64,000 nucleotides of DNA, taken from positions 304,802 through 368,801 of the forward strand of contig NZ_KQ949026.1 in the NCBI RefSeq assembly GCF_001514285.1, in the 5' to 3' direction. This document shows, in pieces, positions 16,006 to 25,789 of the stretch. Source of the DNA: Streptomyces sp. DSM 15324 (GTDB lineage Bacteria > Actinomycetota > Actinomycetes > Streptomycetales > Streptomycetaceae). Position 1 is the stretch's first letter. The number at the start of each line of letters is the position of its first letter. The notes under the pieces are model-generated. The model did not search any database. It was not told the origin of the DNA and was given only the letters and a program-made list of their open reading frames with translations. A program made the translations under genes and the position numbers.

Positions 16006-16674
16006 TCACGCCTCGGCGGAAGCCTCGGCAGGGGCCTCGGTGGTCTCGACCTCGGCGTCGGTGAACTCGGCGTCCGCGGGGTTCTGCGAGCGGCCGGGGT
16101 TGGCCTTCGCTTCGGCCTTGCGGGCCTCCTGCGCCTGACGGGCCTCGGCCATCGCCTCGGTCTTCTTCTTGTGCGGACCGAGGACCATGATCATGTTGCG
16201 GCCGTCCTGCTTCGGGTTCGACTCGACGAACCCGAGCTCCTGGACGTCCTCCGCGAGACGCTGCAGCAGTCGGTAGCCCAGCTCGGGCCGGGACTGCTCG
16301 CGACCACGGAACATGATCGTGATCTTGACCTTGTCGCCCTGCTTGAGGAACCGGACGACGTGACCCTTCTTGGTGTCGTAGTCGTGCGGGTCGATCTTCG
16401 GCCGGAGCTTCATCTCCTTGATGACCGTGTGCGCCTGGTTCTTGCGCGCCTCACGGGCCTTCATGGCCGACTCGTACTTGAACTTCCCGTAGTCCATGAG
16501 CTTGCAGACCGGCGGGCGGGCGTTCGCCGCGACCTCGACCAGGTCCAGGTCGTACTCCTGCGCAAGCTCCAGTGCCTTGGCCAGGGGGACGATGCCCACC
16601 TGCTCGCCACTGGGACCGACAAGTCGCACCTCGGGAACGCGAATCCGGTCGTTGATGCGGGGCTCGGCGCTGAT
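16006..16674 (-). CDS. infC: Translation initiation factor IF-3, ATC start codon
   Basis: A 222-residue IF-3, which binds the 30S subunit and checks start-codon choice. The conserved N-terminus reads ISAEPRINDRIRVPEVRLVG and begins at an ATC codon (complement of 16672-16674) with GAGGAGG 6 bases upstream. An internal GTG at 16629 would cut off 15 conserved residues. Rare ATT/ATC starts on infC let IF-3 repress its own synthesis in other bacteria. The C-domain (KEMKLRPKIDPHDYDTKKGH...) is intact, and an Ala/Glu-rich tail of about 35 residues follows, as in other actinobacterial IF-3 proteins. An attenuator-like hairpin lies in the leader. Confidence 0.96.
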   Translation of the reverse strand: MSAEPRINDRIRVPEVRLVGPSGEQVGIVPLAKALELAQEYDLDLVEVAANARPPVCKLMDYGKFKYESAMKAREARKNQAHTVIKEMKLRPKIDPHDYDTKKGHVVRFLKQGDKVKITIMFRGREQSRPELGYRLLQRLAEDVQELGFVESNPKQDGRNMIMVLGPHKKKTEAMAEARQAQEARKAEAKANPGRSQNPADAEFTDAEVETTEAPAEASAEA

Positions 16675-17071
16675 GGATCCTCCTCGGTAGCACTACGCGA
16701 CGGTCTGGCGGACGGCCGCGTAACGTCTTGTGTCGTTAGACCTATAACCACGCCGAAGCACAAAAAATGCCCCGAACGATCACATGCGGGGGCTCCAAGC
16801 ACTACCGGAGCACCCTCGCGGGGATCGCGGGGCGCACTACCGGGCGACTCCATCGTCCGTACGGAACGATGGCGGCCGCCTGACCGGGGTGACCCGCCGC
16901 CCTCGGGGGGCGATCGGGTGGGAGTTCGGAGCCTCCACTTGTGGGCCGGGCCCGCCTGCTGGGTGGCACGCGTGTCCGACCGGTCGTTCATCGAGATTAG
17001 CAGCCCGCGCCCGGAACGGCGAATCGAGCCTCGGTACGGGGGCCGGGCGGCCTGCGCCTATCGTGTGGGGC
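16675..17071. other. Divergent intergenic region infC / DUF1844
   Basis: No gene in 397 bases. On the minus strand it holds the infC leader with an attenuator (16762-16811) and a long G/C-rich upstream part. On the plus strand TATCGT about 9 bases before the DUF1844 ATG may be a -10 box for a near-leaderless transcript. Confidence 0.6.
16762..16811 (-). promoter_or_regulatory. infC: infC leader attenuator with alternative hairpin
   Basis: On the minus strand GCCCCCG (16793-16787) pairs with CGGGGC (16774-16769) and is followed within two bases by six T residues (complement of 16767-16762): an intrinsic terminator about 90 bases before the infC start. Upstream GCTCC (16811-16807) pairs with GGAGC (16796-16792), which shares bases with the terminator arm, so the two stems exclude each other. 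This is the layout of a transcription attenuator. The effector is unknown; L20 or IF-3 control is known for infC operons in other phyla. Confidence 0.6.
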
Positions 17072-17446
17072 ATGAGTGAGACCTCCCCCGCCGGCTCCCC
17101 GGACCCCGCCTCCGCCGACTTCGACGAGATGACCCGCGACATCGCCGAGGTCCCGGCCGTCGAGGTGATCGTGACGGTCGCCGTCAACCTGATGAGCGCG
17201 GCCGCCGTGAAGCTCGGGCTGACCGAGGAGGGCGACACGTACAAGGACCTCGACGAGGCCCGCAAGCTGGTCACGGCCCTCGCCGGCCTGCTGGACGCGA
17301 GCGCGACCGAGATCAGCTCCTTCCACGCCGCCCCGCTGCGCGACGGCCTGAAGTCGCTCCAGCTGGCCTTCCGCGAGGCCTCGCTCGTCCCGGACGAGCC
17401 GGGTCAGGGGCCGGGCGAGAAGTACACCGGCCCCGTCTACGGCTAG
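17072..17446 (+). CDS. DUF1844 domain protein
   Basis: A 124-residue protein conserved next to infC in actinobacteria. The DUF1844 core runs from about residue 30 to 105: VEVIVTVAVNLMSAAAVKLG, DLDEARKLVTALAGLLDA and LRDGLKSLQLAFREAS. It is likely all-helical and cytosolic. Function is not established. The short Pro-rich tail is variable in the family. It converges on the SseB-like gene. Confidence 0.85.
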   Translation: MSETSPAGSPDPASADFDEMTRDIAEVPAVEVIVTVAVNLMSAAAVKLGLTEEGDTYKDLDEARKLVTALAGLLDASATEISSFHAAPLRDGLKSLQLAFREASLVPDEPGQGPGEKYTGPVYG

Positions 17447-17462
17447 AACACCCGGCCCGCGG

Positions 17463-17486
17463 CTCAACAGCTCAACAGCTCAACAG
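17463..17486. repeat. 8-base tandem repeat CTCAACAG x3
   Basis: Three perfect copies (17463-17470, 17471-17478, 17479-17486) plus a partial CTCA fill the 47-base gap between two convergent genes. Confidence 0.9.
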
Positions 17487-17493
17487 CTCAGGA

Positions 17494-18225
17494 TCAACCA
17501 CGTACGTACAGGGGCTCGCCCGGCGGGGTGGTCCCGGCCGGCAGGAGTGCCAGGTCGAGACCCCGCACCAGGCGGGCCCTCAGCGTCTCGTCGGCGGCGA
17601 GCCGGCCGGCCACCGCGCGGGCGGCCTCGGCGGGGGCGGCGGCCGGGTCGAGGACCAGGGCGAGCGTGCCGTCCGCCTGCCCCGGCCCGAGGTGCGCGCG
17701 GACGACGTCCGGCTCGGCGGCCACCGCGGCCCGCACCGCTTCCCGCACGGCCGGATCGGCGAGCGGATCGGTGGTCGTACGGCCCTCGGCGAGCGCCCGC
17801 AGCGCCGGTCCCGTCAGCTCGAACGCCACCGGCCCGGCAAGGTCGAGCACCACGGTGTCCGCCTTCTCGTGCGCGGCGGCCCGCAGCGCCTGGTGCAGGG
17901 GTACGGCGACGGGACGCGCCGCCGGGTCCCAACGGGCCAGGGAGTCGGTGGAGGTGAAGGCGGGCAGCGCGGTGCGGCCGCCGGCCTTCAGGGTGGGGAC
18001 GGCCATGTCGCTGGTCTTCTCGCGGCGCAACCCGTTCTCGTCCTCCTCGACCTCACCGAGCACGGCCACCACCGGGACGAGCAGCCGGGTGTCCTTGAGC
18101 GCCTCCAGGACGGGTCCGACGGCGGTGCGGTCCTCGGCCCAGGCGGCGAGCGCCGCGCTCAGCCGGGGGTCGGCGGAGCCATCGTCGTCGGAGTAGCCGG
18201 GGTCGGGAATGTTCTTGTTCGCCAC
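17494..18225 (-). CDS. SseB-family protein
   Basis: A 243-residue protein with an SseB-like region: an N-terminal DPRLSAALAAWAEDRTAVGP, strand-rich LLVPVVAVLGEVEEDENGLR, and AVPTLKAGGRTALPAFTSTDSL, where family members show a conserved aromatic/Gly pattern. SseB was first named for enhanced serine sensitivity in E. coli; its biochemical role remains unclear. A GTG at 18225 or 18231 starts the conserved VANKNIPDPGYS segment; upstream in-frame residues look non-coding. Confidence 0.75.
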   Translation of the reverse strand: MANKNIPDPGYSDDDGSADPRLSAALAAWAEDRTAVGPVLEALKDTRLLVPVVAVLGEVEEDENGLRREKTSDMAVPTLKAGGRTALPAFTSTDSLARWDPAARPVAVPLHQALRAAAHEKADTVVLDLAGPVAFELTGPALRALAEGRTTTDPLADPAVREAVRAAVAAEPDVVRAHLGPGQADGTLALVLDPAAAPAEAARAVAGRLAADETLRARLVRGLDLALLPAGTTPPGEPLYVRG

Positions 18226-18375
18226 GGTCACCGACCTTATCGGGGGGATGCTGCTGGGCTTGTGCGGGGCCCGAAACGCGACTGAGACGGCATTCACAGG
18301 ATTCTCGGCGTTCGCTGACGTACCTCTTACGTCCGGCTAACGGCCCGCACAGTCGGCGCCACCACCATCTCGGGC

Positions 18376-19371
<996 letters not shown>

Positions 19372-19400
19372 CCGACCACCGGGCCTCCGTCGCCTCGCAC

Positions 19401-19442
19401 GTCACGCGTCACATGTCACATGTCACATGTCACGCGTCACAC
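19401..19442. repeat. 7-base tandem repeat GTCAC(G/A)(C/T) x6
   Basis: Six head-to-tail copies run GTCACGC, GTCACAT x3, GTCACGC, GTCACAC. They span the junction of two convergent genes and include the stop codon of the subtilisin gene. Read on the minus strand every unit contains TGA. Confidence 0.9.
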
Positions 19443-20687
19443 GTCGTAGGCCTCGTACGTCTCATAGGTCTCGAAGCCGTCCGGCTCGCGGCGGCCGCGC
19501 CACAGGACGACCGCGCCGAGCAGGAGCACCACTCCGGCTCCGCCCGCGAGCGGGGCGGCCCAGTCGGAGGAGTCGTCCTCGGCGCGGGCGGCGTCGGGGC
19601 CCGCGCCGAAGTACTTCTTGCCGTAGGACGCGGCCTTCAGGCCCTCCGGCCGGAGGTCGGCGGCGGCGCGGATCGCGGCGGCGGGGTCGATGAAGCCGAA
19701 GCCCCGGGAGTCGTCACGGCCGCCGGCGGGAGGGTTGCGGGCGGTGTCCTCCAGGAGCTTCTTGATCTGCGCCGGGGTGAGCCCGGGGTGGGCGGCCTTG
19801 ACGAGCGCGACCGCGCCCGAGACGAACGCGGAGGCCGCGCTGGTCCCCCAGCCTTCGTAGTACTTGTGGTCGGGGTCGGCGATGACGACCTTCTGGCCGG
19901 GGGCGGCGACCGTGGCGTACCAGCGGCGGGTGGAGAAGTCGGCGCGGGTGCCGTAGCGGTCGACGGCGGTCGCGACGATCACGCCCGGGTAGGCCGCCGG
20001 GTACGAGATGTGGTCGCCCTTGTCACCGCCGTTGCCGGCCGAGGCGACGACGACCACCCCCTTCTTCAGGGCGTACTGCACGGCCTCGTCCTCGGCCGGC
20101 TCGGGGTGGGCGGAGGCGGAGTCGTCGCCGAGGGAGAGGTTGATGACGTCGACACCCTGGTCGGCGGCCCAGCGGATGCCCTCGGCGAGGGCGTTGCCGC
20201 GGCTGTTGCGGGCCTTGGTGCGCTGGGGGTCGTCGTCCTCCAGGATCACGCGGACGGGAAGGATCCTGGCCTCGGGCGCGATGCCCATGACGCCGTCCTC
20301 GTCGCCGTACCCGTGCCCGTGACCGGCGATGATGCCGGCCATGGCGGTGCCGTGCCGGGCCCAGGGCCGTTCGCCCTCCTTCGCGCCGAAGCCGACCATG
20401 TCCCTGCCTTGGAGGACGTTGCCCTCCAGGTCGGGGTGGTCGGCCTCCACACCGGTGTCCAGGACGGCGACCGTGATGCCCTTGCCCTTGGTGGTCTGCC
20501 AGGCCTCCTGGGTGTGCATGGCGTCGAGGGCCCACTGCTGGGCGCGGATGCCGTCGGCGTACGCGGGGGCGGCGGGCAGCAGGGCGACGGAACCGGCGAG
20601 CAGACAGCAGAGCAGGCCGGCCCCGCGAAGACGGTGGCCGCCGAGGCCGCGAGGACGGTGCGGGCTGCGCGTGCTGCGGCGGCTCAT
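19437..20687 (-). CDS. Mycosin-type S8 serine protease, membrane-anchored
   Basis: A 416-residue subtilisin. A signal peptide (LLCCLLAGSVALLPAAPAYA at about 24-43) leads into the catalytic domain with Asp in VAVLDTGVEADHPDL, His in ARHGTAMAGIIAGHG, oxyanion Asn in VVVASAGNGG and Ser in GWGTSAASAFVSGA, all intact. A C-terminal hydrophobic helix (LAGGAGVVLLLGAVVLW) and a short basic/Tyr-rich tail complete the mycosin layout known from type VII secretion loci. No ecc genes are adjacent. The ATG at 20687 overlaps the upstream gene's stop (ATGA), so it is coupled to the proline-rich membrane protein. Confidence 0.88.
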   Translation of the reverse strand: MSRRSTRSPHRPRGLGGHRLRGAGLLCCLLAGSVALLPAAPAYADGIRAQQWALDAMHTQEAWQTTKGKGITVAVLDTGVEADHPDLEGNVLQGRDMVGFGAKEGERPWARHGTAMAGIIAGHGHGYGDEDGVMGIAPEARILPVRVILEDDDPQRTKARNSRGNALAEGIRWAADQGVDVINLSLGDDSASAHPEPAEDEAVQYALKKGVVVVASAGNGGDKGDHISYPAAYPGVIVATAVDRYGTRADFSTRRWYATVAAPGQKVVIADPDHKYYEGWGTSAASAFVSGAVALVKAAHPGLTPAQIKKLLEDTARNPPAGGRDDSRGFGFIDPAAAIRAAADLRPEGLKAASYGKKYFGAGPDAARAEDDSSDWAAPLAGGAGVVLLLGAVVLWRGRREPDGFETYETYEAYDV

Positions 20688-23503
20688 GAGGGCTGCTCCG
20701 GGGGCGGCGTGACGGCGGTCTTGCGCAGGCTCCGTTCGATACGGTCGGCGAGGCCCTGGGCCTCGTTGCCGAGGCCGGCCTGGGCGGGGGCCGCGGTGGA
20801 GCCGGAGGCGGTGGCCTGCGTGGCGGGCTCGGGGCTCTCGACGGTACGGCCGTCGGCCCAGCCGGAGACGGCGTAGACGACGACCGGGGCGTCGGTGAGG
20901 ACGGAGAGCGTCCACGAGGCGCGCTGCCGGTCGCCGAAGGAGGCGGCGGCGGTGCCCTTCGCGGCGTACGGCTTCGGCATCAGGTCGGTGCGGCGGGCCA
21001 GGCCCTCCTTGTCGAACCGGGTGTCGAGGGCGCGCATGCCGGCCGCGTCGGCGGTGGTGAAGAGCAGGCCGACGGTGGTGACGTAGCTCTGGGTGGCGTC
21101 GGTGTAGGTGGCGCGCAGGAGCCGCTGGCAGCCGACCGCGGTGAGGGCCTGGCGCAGCAGCGGGTCGAAGGCGTCGGCGCAGCCGCTGTCCGGGGCGACG
21201 GCGATCCGGGTCCAGGTGCGGTCGGCTCCGCCGGGCCCGGCGCCCTGGCCGTCGACGGTGACCGGGAACAGCTCGTCGACCGGGACGTTGTGCCAGAGTC
21301 CGCCGGCCGCGGCGTACGTGTCCCGCGCGCCGCTTCCCTCCGCGTCCCCGACGAGCCAACTCCCGGTGACGGCACCGCCGATGAGCCCGAGCCCGAGCAC
21401 GACACAGGCGGCGGCCACGAGGGTCCGCCCGCGCCGCCCGGCCCCCCGTCCCGCGTCGCCGAACCCTTCGGGCCGCGCGAAGGTCACCACGGGGCGCGTG
21501 GCACCGGGCGCCTTGCCGGGAGCCATGGGAGCACTCCAGGAGAGAGCGGGATCCGGCGACAGACCACCGGGCAGGGGCGGCTCTGAGGGGCGCGGGATGG
21601 CGGCGCCCGCCTTGGTGGAGTGCGCGGTGAACGGGTCCGGGGCGACCGTGGGGCGCGGGGGCGTGTGCGGTGCGGCGGTGGGGCGCGGGGGCGCCTTCGG
21701 GGCGGGAGCGGGGCGCGGTGGGGTGTCCGGCGCGGGCGGGGGCGTGCGGCGGGTGGAGGCGCCCGGCTCGGCATCGCCGAAGTCACCGAAGAGGGAGGGG
21801 CGGGCGGAGGCATCCGCGTCGCCCCGGAAACGACCGGCGACGCTCGACCCGCCCGCGGGACGGCCGGAGGCACCCGCCTCGGAAACGGCACGGCCGGGGG
21901 CTCCCGCGGCCGGGGTGGGGCGGGCGGAGCTGCCGACGGGGTCGGTCGGGGGGCGCCCGGGGACGCCCGGAGCCGAAGCGGGGCGACCGGAGGCCCCCGG
22001 CGTGGAGGCAGGACGGCCGCCGGAGGCTTCCGGGCCGGGCGCGGACCGGCCGGACGGGCCGGACACGGGGGCGGCGGGGTCGCCCGTGGCCGTGGTGAGG
22101 CGCGGCGCGGGGGCGGGCGTCGGGCGAGTGGGTGGGGCCGGGGAGGCCGCCGTCGGGCGGGTGGTGGGCTGCGGGGGCGCCTGCCGGGGGGCTCGGGGCG
22201 GGAGGGTGAAGTCGGGGGGCGGTATCGCGGAGGTGGGCGTCCAGGCCGGCTGGTCGTCCGGCTCGCCCGCCGACGGCTGCGCGGCGGCGGCACGCCGGGC
22301 GGAACCGGGGCCCTGCCCCGTCTCCTGGTCCACGGCGACGCTCGGGCTCGGGACCCAGCTGCGGGGCAGCGGGCTCCAGGCACTGCCGGAGGCGGGAGCG
22401 GTGGGACGCGAGCCGCTGTCGTCGGCGGGCTCGGCGGAACGGGGGGCCGTCGCCCCCGGACGCGGGCCGAAGAAGTCGGAGGACCGGGGAGTCGAGGGGG
22501 CCGGGCGGCGGGCGCCGCTCGCTTCGGTGGGTTCCGGGGCACGCGTGGCAGCGGGACCGCCGGCACGTGTGGCAGCAGGGCCCCCGAAGCGCAGCTCGGT
22601 GGTGTGGCGGTCCGCACGCTCGTCGGCCGAAGCGCCGGGGCGCGTGCCGGGGCCGTTGTCGGTGCGGTCAGTCGATGCGCCGCCGGGGCGGGCACCCGTA
22701 CGGTCGGTCGGCGCGCCACCAGAACGCGGACCGGGGCCGGCACCCGGACGATCGGCCGGCGCGGCTGCGGGCCGGGAACCGGCGCCGGCACCCGGACGAT
22801 CGGCCGGCGCGGCTGCGGGCCGGGAACCGGCGCCGGCACCCGGACGGTCAGCCGGCGCGCCACCGGAGCGCGGGTCGGAACCGGCACCCGTGCCGTCCGC
22901 ACGTGCCGTGCCGGTGCTCGGGCGTGCCGCCGGGGCCGAGGCAGGGCGTGGGCCAGGGGCGGATGCAGGGCGTGGGCCAGGGGCGGCGGGCGGTGTCGGG
23001 GGGTTGCGCGGGTCGTCGGGGTGGGCCGTGCGGGGTGTCGCCGTGCCGGGCGGTCGGTACGGGGCGGAGCCGTTGCGGGGGGTGCCCGGACGGCGTGGCG
23101 GGGCGTCGGGGAAGCGGGCCGACGCGGGCGGCGGGGGCGGGGGGTCCACGGGATCCGGGCCGAAGGGGGCGGAGAAGCGGAGGGTGCGGTCCGAGGGCGC
23201 TGTCCTGCCGGGAGCGGACGGCGGGCCGCCGGGCTCCTCGTCGACGGACGGGGCGTACGGGCGGACCCAGGGGGACGGGGTCCTCGGCGGCCCGGGATGC
23301 GGGGCGCTGTTCCGTGGCCCCGCGACGCCGTGCGTGCCGTTCTCGCCGGCTCCGGACGGCTGCGCTGTGTCGTTCGCGGGTTTCTCCCCGGGTGCGGCGG
23401 TCGGCGGTTCCTCGTGGCCCGCGCCCGCCGTGGGCGGCTGGGCCGGACGGGGCGGCACGTCCGGGCGCGGGGGAACCGAGGCGCGGCGTGCTTCCGTGCT
23501 CAT
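20684..23503 (-). CDS. Large Pro/Ala-rich single-pass membrane protein
   Basis: A 939-residue protein I do not recognise. Residues 1 to about 680 are disordered, rich in Pro, Ala, Gly and Arg, with internal repeats (DRPGAGAGSRPAAAPA twice). One membrane helix (LVAAACVVLGLGLIGGAV, about residue 700) separates this cytosolic part from an extracytoplasmic domain of about 220 residues that contains two cysteines (SGCADAF, AVGCQRLL), probably a disulphide. It overlaps the mycosin-type protease by four bases, which suggests the two act together, for instance as protease and substrate or anchor. ATG 23503 is chosen over further upstream starts because a G-rich ribosome site precedes it and the upstream residues read as non-coding. 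Confidence 0.75.
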   Translation of the reverse strand: MSTEARRASVPPRPDVPPRPAQPPTAGAGHEEPPTAAPGEKPANDTAQPSGAGENGTHGVAGPRNSAPHPGPPRTPSPWVRPYAPSVDEEPGGPPSAPGRTAPSDRTLRFSAPFGPDPVDPPPPPPASARFPDAPPRRPGTPRNGSAPYRPPGTATPRTAHPDDPRNPPTPPAAPGPRPASAPGPRPASAPAARPSTGTARADGTGAGSDPRSGGAPADRPGAGAGSRPAAAPADRPGAGAGSRPAAAPADRPGAGPGPRSGGAPTDRTGARPGGASTDRTDNGPGTRPGASADERADRHTTELRFGGPAATRAGGPAATRAPEPTEASGARRPAPSTPRSSDFFGPRPGATAPRSAEPADDSGSRPTAPASGSAWSPLPRSWVPSPSVAVDQETGQGPGSARRAAAAQPSAGEPDDQPAWTPTSAIPPPDFTLPPRAPRQAPPQPTTRPTAASPAPPTRPTPAPAPRLTTATGDPAAPVSGPSGRSAPGPEASGGRPASTPGASGRPASAPGVPGRPPTDPVGSSARPTPAAGAPGRAVSEAGASGRPAGGSSVAGRFRGDADASARPSLFGDFGDAEPGASTRRTPPPAPDTPPRPAPAPKAPPRPTAAPHTPPRPTVAPDPFTAHSTKAGAAIPRPSEPPLPGGLSPDPALSWSAPMAPGKAPGATRPVVTFARPEGFGDAGRGAGRRGRTLVAAACVVLGLGLIGGAVTGSWLVGDAEGSGARDTYAAAGGLWHNVPVDELFPVTVDGQGAGPGGADRTWTRIAVAPDSGCADAFDPLLRQALTAVGCQRLLRATYTDATQSYVTTVGLLFTTADAAGMRALDTRFDKEGLARRTDLMPKPYAAKGTAAASFGDRQRASWTLSVLTDAPVVVYAVSGWADGRTVESPEPATQATASGSTAAPAQAGLGNEAQGLADRIERSLRKTAVTPPPEQPS
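22741..22836 (-). repeat. 48-base in-frame tandem repeat
   Basis: Two identical 48-base units (22741-22788 and 22789-22836) and a diverging partial third encode 16-residue repeats within the disordered half of the membrane protein. Near-identity shows recent duplication. Confidence 0.85.
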
Positions 23504-23782
23504 GCACCCCCCGTTTCCTCTGGCCCGGGCCGTCGTTCTCGTACGCGGGCCGTCCTGCGTGTGCCCGGCGGCCCGGTGCGGACGCGGCGGTCCGTCCAGG
23601 CACGCATACCCGCGTGGAGGGAGCGGCATCCCGGCACGGATCTCCGGCCGGAGCCGTCCTCCGTGCGTGCGCGTCACTCTACGGCTTGTTGCCGAGCGAA
23701 CGGGAACCGGTCCGTGACCGACGGGGCATCTGCCCGGAACATCCCCCTACCCTGCGGTAATCGAGTCTGGCAGGCTTCGTTC
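23504..23782. other. Divergent intergenic region
   Basis: These 279 bases separate the large membrane protein from the PLP enzyme. I find no gene. TACCCT (about 23748) and TAATCG (about 23758) upstream of the PLP gene are possible -10 elements only. Confidence 0.4.
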
Positions 23783-24985
23783 ATGACTGCGCGCGCCGCC
23801 GACCGGGCCCGTTACGACCGGGCCACCGAGCATCTCGACGCCCCACTCGCGATCGTCGACCTGGACGCTTTCGACGCCAACGCGGAGGACCTCCGCCGCC
23901 GGGCAGGCGGCAAGCCGATCCGCGTGGCCAGCAAGTCCGTGCGCTGCCGGACCCTGCTGGAGCGCGTCCTCGCCAAGGACGGCTTCGCGGGCATCATGTC
24001 CTTCACCCTGGCCGAATCCCTCTGGCTCGCCCGTTCCGGCTTCGACGACATCCTGCTCGCCTATCCCTCCGCCGACCGCACCGCCTTCGCCGAACTCGCC
24101 GCCGACCCCAAGCTCGCGGCCGCCGTCGCGGTCATGGTCGACGACGTCGCCCAGCTCGACCTGATCGACGCGGCGCGGGCCGGCGGCACCGAAGTCATCC
24201 GCGTCTGCCTGGAGTTGGACACCTCGCTGAAGCTGCTCGGCGGCCGGGTGCGGGTCGGTGCCCTGCGCTCCCCGCTGCACTCCCCGGCCCAGGTCGCCGA
24301 GGTGGCACGGGCGGTGGCCCGGCGGCCGGGCTTCAAGCTCGTGGGGATCATGGCGTACGAGGGTCATATCGCCGGTGTCGGGGACGACGTGGCCGGGCGG
24401 CCGTTCCGGTCCCGGGCGATCCGGCTGATGCAGGCCACGGCCCGCCGTGAACTCGCCGAGCGGCGCGCCGCGGTGGTGCGGGCGGTGCGGGCGGTCGCCC
24501 CGGACCTGGAGTTCGTCAACGGCGGCGGCACCGGCAGTGTGCAGCACACGGCCGCCGAGGACGCGGTCACGGAGATCGGCGCCGGGTCGGGGCTGTACGT
24601 GCCGCGGCTCTTCGACAACTACACGTCGTTCACCGGGCGTCCGGCCGCCCTGTTCGCCCAGCCGGTCGTACGGCGGCCGGGGGTCGGGGTCGTGACCGTC
24701 CTGGGCGGCGGATACCCCGCCTCCGGTGCCCCCGGACCGGACCGGCTCCCCGTGCCCCACCTCCCCGAGGGACTGCGGTACGACCCCCAGGAGGGCCCCG
24801 GCGAGGTGCAGACCCCGCTCCTCGGCTCCCCCGCCGACGATCTGCTGATCGGCGACAAGGTGTGGTTCCGGCACGCGAAGGCCGGTGAGCTGTGCGAGCG
24901 GTTCGACATGCTGCACCTGGTGGAGGGGGACACGGTCACGGCGACCGTGCCCACCTACCGGGGTGAGGGCCACACGTTCCTGTGA
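23783..24985 (+). CDS. PLP fold-III enzyme (amino acid deaminase/aldolase)
   Basis: A 400-residue enzyme of the alanine racemase/D-threonine aldolase fold. The PLP lysine is in KPIRVASKSVRCRTLLE near residue 52. A TIM barrel follows (GIMSFTLAESLWLARSGFDD, RVCLELDTSLKLLGG, KLVGIMAYEGHIAGVGDD, FVNGGGTGSV), then a C-terminal beta domain with GDKVWFRHAKAGELCERFD; the late HAKAGE-type metal site is typical of D-threonine aldolase/D-serine dehydratase relatives. The likely substrate is a D-amino or hydroxy-amino acid. It converges on the SDR gene with 12 bases between stops. Confidence 0.82.
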   Translation: MTARAADRARYDRATEHLDAPLAIVDLDAFDANAEDLRRRAGGKPIRVASKSVRCRTLLERVLAKDGFAGIMSFTLAESLWLARSGFDDILLAYPSADRTAFAELAADPKLAAAVAVMVDDVAQLDLIDAARAGGTEVIRVCLELDTSLKLLGGRVRVGALRSPLHSPAQVAEVARAVARRPGFKLVGIMAYEGHIAGVGDDVAGRPFRSRAIRLMQATARRELAERRAAVVRAVRAVAPDLEFVNGGGTGSVQHTAAEDAVTEIGAGSGLYVPRLFDNYTSFTGRPAALFAQPVVRRPGVGVVTVLGGGYPASGAPGPDRLPVPHLPEGLRYDPQEGPGEVQTPLLGSPADDLLIGDKVWFRHAKAGELCERFDMLHLVEGDTVTATVPTYRGEGHTFL

Positions 24986-24997
24986 GCCCTGTGAGCC

Positions 24998-25789
24998 CTA
25001 CAGCGGGGTGACGTACGCCCCGGCGATACCGCCGTCCACCAGGAAGTCGGCGGCGTTGACGAACGAGGAGTCGTCGCTGGCCAGGAAGGCCACGGCCGCG
25101 GCGATCTCCTCGGCCTCGGCGAACCGGCCCACCGGGATGTGCACCAGCCGCCGTGCGGCGCGCTCCGGGTCCTTCGCGAACAGCTCCTGCAGCAGCGGGG
25201 TGTTGACCGGGCCGGGGCACAGGGCGTTCACCCGGATGCCCTCCCGGGCGAACTGCACGCCCAGTTCACGGGACATGGCGAGGACGCCGCCCTTGGAGGC
25301 GGTGTACGAGATCTGGGACGTGGCCGCGCCCATCCTGGCCACGAACGACGCCGTGTTGATGATCGAGCCCTTCCCCTGGCGCCGCATGTAGGGGATGGCG
25401 GCCTTGCAGCACAGGTAGACGGAGGTCAGGTTGACCTCCTGGACGCGCTTCCAGGCCTCCAGGCCGGTCTCCAGGATGGAGTCGTCGTCGGGCGGCGAGA
25501 TGCCCGCGTTGTTGAAGGCGACGTCGACGCTGCCGTAGGTGTCGTACGCCGTCTTGAACAGGGCCTCGACCTGCTCGGCGTCGGTGACGTCGACCTTCAC
25601 GAAGATCCCGCCGACCTCCTCGGCGGCCGCCTTGCCGCGGGCCTCGTCGACGTCGCCGCAGACGACGTGGGCGCCCTCGGAGGCGAGCCGGCGGGCGGTG
25701 GCGAGGCCGATGCCGCTGCCGGCTCCGGTGATGACGGCCGTGCGGCCGACGAGGCGACGGCAGACGATCTCTTCGGTGGATGCGGTCAC
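24998..25789 (-). CDS. Short-chain dehydrogenase/reductase
   Basis: A 263-residue classical SDR with cofactor motif TGAGSGIG at about residues 21-28, NNAG, the catalytic Ser in NTASF and Tyr-Lys in YTASK. Acidic GDVDE after the second strand favours NAD over NADP. Its start overlaps the aldehyde dehydrogenase stop by four bases, so it is the third gene of the amine-ligase operon (ligase, aldehyde dehydrogenase, SDR). It probably oxidises the alcohol intermediate of that pathway; this role is inferred from context. Confidence 0.88.
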   Translation of the reverse strand: MTASTEEIVCRRLVGRTAVITGAGSGIGLATARRLASEGAHVVCGDVDEARGKAAAEEVGGIFVKVDVTDAEQVEALFKTAYDTYGSVDVAFNNAGISPPDDDSILETGLEAWKRVQEVNLTSVYLCCKAAIPYMRRQGKGSIINTASFVARMGAATSQISYTASKGGVLAMSRELGVQFAREGIRVNALCPGPVNTPLLQELFAKDPERAARRLVHIPVGRFAEAEEIAAAVAFLASDDSSFVNAADFLVDGGIAGAYVTPL

